Positions 12,101 to 14,130 of a stretch of 14,130 nt of DNA are shown piece after piece (within the stretch, counting starts at the first letter, position 1; each line of letters starts with the position of its first letter). The position numbers and the translations under genes were made by a program. The notes beneath the pieces were generated by a model, which worked only from the letters and a program-made list of their open reading frames with translations, did no database searches and had not been told where the DNA came from. The stretch comes from DATKYV01 sp035528275. Lineage in GTDB: Bacteria > Acidobacteriota > Terriglobia > UBA7540. Location: the NCBI GenBank assembly GCA_035528275.1, contig DATKYV010000213.1, positions 1 through 14,130 on the forward strand, given 5' to 3'.

Positions 12101-12655
12101 ATGCGCATCATTGCCGGAACATATCGCGGACTGCCATTGAAGACGCTCAAGGGCGGAAAGCTACGCCCCACTTCCGAGCAGTTGCGCGAGACGCTCTTCG
12201 ACGTCCTGGGCCCGGCAATCGTCGACTCAACTTTTCTCGACGCCTACGCGGGGTCGGGCGCGGTGGGCCTGGAAGCGCTGAGCCGCGGGGCGCGAGATGT
12301 GGTCTTTGTCGAGCATCACCGCCCGGCCATTGGAATCATCCGGAAAAACCTGGATTCTCTGAAGATCGAAGGCGGCTACGATATTTTGACCTGCGCGGTG
12401 CTGACCGCGCTCGACCGGCTCGCCGCGGATGGCGAGCGGTTCGATTATGTTTTTCTCGACCCGCCTTACGACGAAATCCGCGAGTACCATCACGCGCTGC
12501 GCCAGCTCGCGCGTAGTGAAATCATCCTTCCTTCGTCTCTCGTGATCGCCGAGCACTCCCGCCACATCCGCCTGGAAGAAGAGTACGGAGCTTTGCACCG
12601 CTTCCGCCTTCTCCGCCACGGCGACGCTCAACTGGCATTCTACCGACTTACTTGA
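12101..12655 (+). CDS. rsmD: 16S rRNA (guanine966-N2)-methyltransferase RsmD
   Basis: This encodes 184 residues, typical for RsmD, which methylates N2 of G966 of 16S rRNA in the 30S subunit. M-R-I-I-A-G-T-Y-R-G (1-10) and R-P-T-S-E-Q-L-R-E-T-L-F-D (22-34) are the family's N-terminal signature. F-L-D-A-Y-A-G-S-G-A-V-G-L-E-A-L-S-R-G-A (45-64) is the SAM-binding loop, and F-D-Y-V-F-L-D-P-P-Y ends in the catalytic D-P-P-Y (120-123). I chose the ATG at 12101 over the in-frame TTG at 12095 because family members begin with M-R-x-I-A-G. No clear Shine-Dalgarno is seen; the start lies just beyond the AT-rich inverted repeat. No coaD, the common partner, follows; a palindromic element and a tRNA do. 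Confidence 0.95.
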   Translation: MRIIAGTYRGLPLKTLKGGKLRPTSEQLRETLFDVLGPAIVDSTFLDAYAGSGAVGLEALSRGARDVVFVEHHRPAIGIIRKNLDSLKIEGGYDILTCAVLTALDRLAADGERFDYVFLDPPYDEIREYHHALRQLARSEIILPSSLVIAEHSRHIRLEEEYGALHRFRLLRHGDAQLAFYRLT

Positions 12656-12697
12656 AGTTCGGGTCATCCCGGGGGGAAGCGGCGACCGCTTGGTTTG

Positions 12698-12777
12698 GTA
12701 GCGCCGGGCTTCAGCCCGGCACGGCTTCAGAATGACGGCCTCCCGTCTTTACCGGGACACGTTCCGGTCGACGCTAC
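12698..12777. repeat. Palindromic element, second copy of the 5235-5310 type
   Basis: It is closed by GTAGCG (12698-12703) and CGCTAC (12772-12777). It encloses the perfect hairpin GCCGGGC-TTCA-GCCCGGC (12703-12720) and a weaker foldback CCCG (12742-12745) with CGGG (12753-12756). Shared with the other copy: both termini, the TTCA loop, the GGCCTCCCG block, CCGGGACA, and GTTCCGG followed by CG-CGCTAC. Confidence 0.7.
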
Positions 12778-12811
12778 GCCAAGCTGAGTCACCAACGTCG
12801 GGTAGCGTTCC

Positions 12812-12841
12812 TTGACCTCGCGAGGCCCCATATTCTAGTAT
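12812..12841 (+). promoter_or_regulatory. Predicted promoter of tRNA-Met
   Basis: TTGACC (12812-12817) and TAGTAT (12836-12841) are spaced by 18 bp, placing a start about 43 nt before the mature tRNA 5' end. It is the only reasonable promoter between rsmD and the tRNA gene. Confidence 0.5.
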
Positions 12842-12890
12842 GTGAAATTGGCTTGCCCGCGAGATGCGTATCTGTTGCGGGCTGGCGGCC

Positions 12891-12965
12891 GGCGGGGTAG
12901 CTCAGTGGTAGAGCGAGGGTCTCATAATCCCTAGGTCGGGAGTTCGATCCTCCCCCCCGCTACCA
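12891..12965 (+). tRNA. tRNA-Met (anticodon CAU), CCA encoded
   Basis: A complete 75-nt cloverleaf. The acceptor arms are 12891-12897 and 12955-12961 (first pair G-U, the rest Watson-Crick). The D arm is GCTC/GAGC (12900-12903, 12911-12914). The anticodon loop CTCATAA (12921-12927) has CAT at 12923-12925. The T arm is GGGAG/CTCCC with loop TTCGATC (12938-12954). The discriminator is A12962, and CCA is encoded at 12963-12965. The acceptor lacks the C1-A72 mismatch of initiator tRNA, so this is an elongator Met tRNA or, less likely, an Ile2 tRNA read after lysidine modification. The last anticodon-stem pair (31-39) is U-U. It serves as the integration site of the element whose integrase overlaps it. 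Confidence 0.95.
12902..12965. other. Probable attachment-site end of an integrated element (within the tRNA 3' part)
   Basis: A tyrosine integrase gene lies immediately 3' of an intact tRNA gene and reads toward it, the standard arrangement after integration at a tRNA 3' end. The integrase frame runs antisense through 12905-12965 and stops at 12902-12904 in the D arm. The exact core cannot be fixed without the other end, which lies to the right of the window. Confidence 0.55.
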
Positions 12966-14130
12966 ACGATTCCAACCACTTGCAAGGATTCTGACTCATC
13001 CGGCTCTGGAGCTGGTTGCGCCTGGGTTGCGGATGGTTGCGGACTTGTTTCTGAGTCCAGCCTGTCCACATACCGCTCTCCCACCCCCGGTATCAGGTGC
13101 CCGTAGGTGTCCACCGTGATCTGAATGCTCGCGTGGCCGAGTTGCTCCTTCACATAATTCAGCGGCGCACCCGTGGCAATCAACATGGCCCCAAACGTAT
13201 GCCGAAGGTCGTGAAAGCGAATGGCCCTGATACCCGCAGCTTGAAGTGTGGGCAGAAAGCAATCCCGAATCATGTTGTCCGGGTCAAGGACGCCGCCTGT
13301 TGAGGATGGGAAAACAAACTCTTCCGCGATACTTGACTTGCCAGCGGCGAAGGCTTCCAGGAGCCGTGTATCGCGCAGTTCAAGCAGCGTGCGCCGCAAT
13401 TCTGCCGACATGTCCACGCGGCGCGACCTGTGGCTCTTCGGCGATGTGAACCGACCGTAAACGTAATTGCGCCTCACCTCGATGAATCGGCTCACGTTCG
13501 TATCGTCGGCTCCGAACTGGATATCACCCCACTGAAGTGCCACCACCTCTCCTCGCCGAAGTCCTGTACGGAGGGCCACCAAGAGCAGGGCGTATCGTTC
13601 CAGGGACTCGGCTCGCGCCGCATTCAGTAGCTTGGTTTGCTCGTCGGGAGTGAGAGGTGAAGGCTGAAATTTCTCTTCCTTGTCCTTGCGTGATCGTAGG
13701 ATTCGTGCAGCGGCATTGCGCTCGATGAGCCGGTCATCCAGCGCGGCATTAAGGATCTCAGCGAGAAGGCTAATAACTCGGCGCACCGAATTGCGCGAGA
13801 GGCCCATGCCTGCGAGCCGCGCGGCGAGATCCTTGACGTGCTCTCGGGAGATGCGGTCCAGTTCGAGCTGACCGAACTCCGGCACCAGGTGACGATTGAG
13901 CAGGAGCTTGTACCCGTAGACCGTCGAGTATTTGCACTCAACCTCTGCGTACCGTTTCGTCCACTTCTCAGAGTATTCCTTGAAGGTTGGAAGAGATGGC
14001 TTGTGCTCAGCTTTCAGGAAGCCCACATCGCCCAAAGCGAGCCTAGCCTCGATCTCGCGCTTCACACGCTCCGCGGCTTCGCGGGTGCCGACGCACTTTG
14101 ACTTCCGCCGGCCGTGGTAGTCGATCACCA
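12902..14130 (-). CDS. Tyrosine-type site-specific integrase (5' end beyond window)
   Basis: This encodes 408 visible residues and is open to the right edge; family members usually have a further basic N-terminal segment ending in W-x-I-D-Y. It has an Arm-type start, a core-binding helical domain at about 48-145 (F-K-E-Y-S-E-K-W, then L-D-R-I-S-R-E-H-V-K-D-L), and a catalytic domain at about 158-350. The catalytic set is complete: Arg191 (T-G-L-R-R-G-E), Lys231, His306 and Arg309 (H-D-L-R-H-T-F), His332 (L-G-H-A-S) and nucleophile Tyr342 (V-D-T-Y-G-H). The last 20 residues (G-S-G-G-E-D-R-T-P-D-L-G-I-M-R-P-S-L-Y-H) are simply the antisense translation of the tRNA gene. It probably inserts and excises an integrative element or prophage that extends to the right; no cargo is visible. 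Confidence 0.93.
   Translation of the reverse strand, partial: VIDYHGRRKSKCVGTREAAERVKREIEARLALGDVGFLKAEHKPSLPTFKEYSEKWTKRYAEVECKYSTVYGYKLLLNRHLVPEFGQLELDRISREHVKDLAARLAGMGLSRNSVRRVISLLAEILNAALDDRLIERNAAARILRSRKDKEEKFQPSPLTPDEQTKLLNAARAESLERYALLLVALRTGLRRGEVVALQWGDIQFGADDTNVSRFIEVRRNYVYGRFTSPKSHRSRRVDMSAELRRTLLELRDTRLLEAFAAGKSSIAEEFVFPSSTGGVLDPDNMIRDCFLPTLQAAGIRAIRFHDLRHTFGAMLIATGAPLNYVKEQLGHASIQITVDTYGHLIPGVGERYVDRLDSETSPQPSATQAQPAPEPDESESLQVVGIVGSGGEDRTPDLGIMRPSLYH

Noticed and set aside
11929..12171. Minus-strand open frame upstream of rsmD
   Set aside because: Its repetitive Phe/Ser/Asn-rich translation comes from the AT-rich inverted repeat, and it overlaps the start of rsmD.
12891..12965. 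Initiator tRNA-fMet
   Set aside because: The acceptor has a G-U first pair instead of the C1-A72 mismatch, and the anticodon stem lacks the three consecutive G-C pairs of initiators.

Overview
This 14.1 kb window is a high-GC bacterial chromosome segment, most likely from an Acidobacteriota genome of the Terriglobia type. That assignment is an inference. It rests on the CadC-type winged-helix protein, the style of the glycine-zipper and short TPR proteins, the mix of housekeeping genes, and the intergenic palindromes and short-period repeats. No rRNA or other phylogenetic marker is present.

Layout, left to right. The window opens inside the 3' end of an arsenite methyltransferase-like gene (+). 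On the minus strand follow a secreted glycine-zipper protein, a membrane-anchored coiled-coil protein, and glmU with an in-frame C-terminal STAS domain. A 750-bp gene-poor stretch (4087-4837) holds the glmU promoter, short-period repeats and a folded palindrome. It ends at a short orphan winged-helix regulator (+), whose stop codon lies in a direct repeat flanking a palindromic element. Next come yvcK/glmR and an upstream TPR gene (both -, probable operon), then a CysA-type thiosulfate sulfurtransferase (+) with a strong Shine-Dalgarno but no canonical start codon where one is expected. After it lie a degenerate receiver protein and a DUF2582 winged-helix protein (both -), a small membrane protein (-) divergent from recG (+), and an AT-rich inverted repeat before rsmD (+). 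A second palindromic element, a tRNA-Met(CAU) gene and a tyrosine integrase (-) complete the window. The integrase frame runs antisense through the tRNA 3' half, marking the left end of an integrated element that continues past the right edge.

How the genes relate. GlmU makes UDP-GlcNAc, and YvcK/GlmR is known in Bacillus to bind UDP-GlcNAc and tune glucosamine synthesis. Two parts of the cell-wall precursor pathway therefore sit about 1.3 kb apart on one strand, one of them carrying a regulatory-type STAS domain. RecG (fork reversal) and RsmD (16S m2G966) are ordinary housekeeping genes. The most notable items are the GlmU-STAS fusion, the paired palindromic elements with compensatory stem changes, the sulfurtransferase start, and the tRNA/integrase junction.
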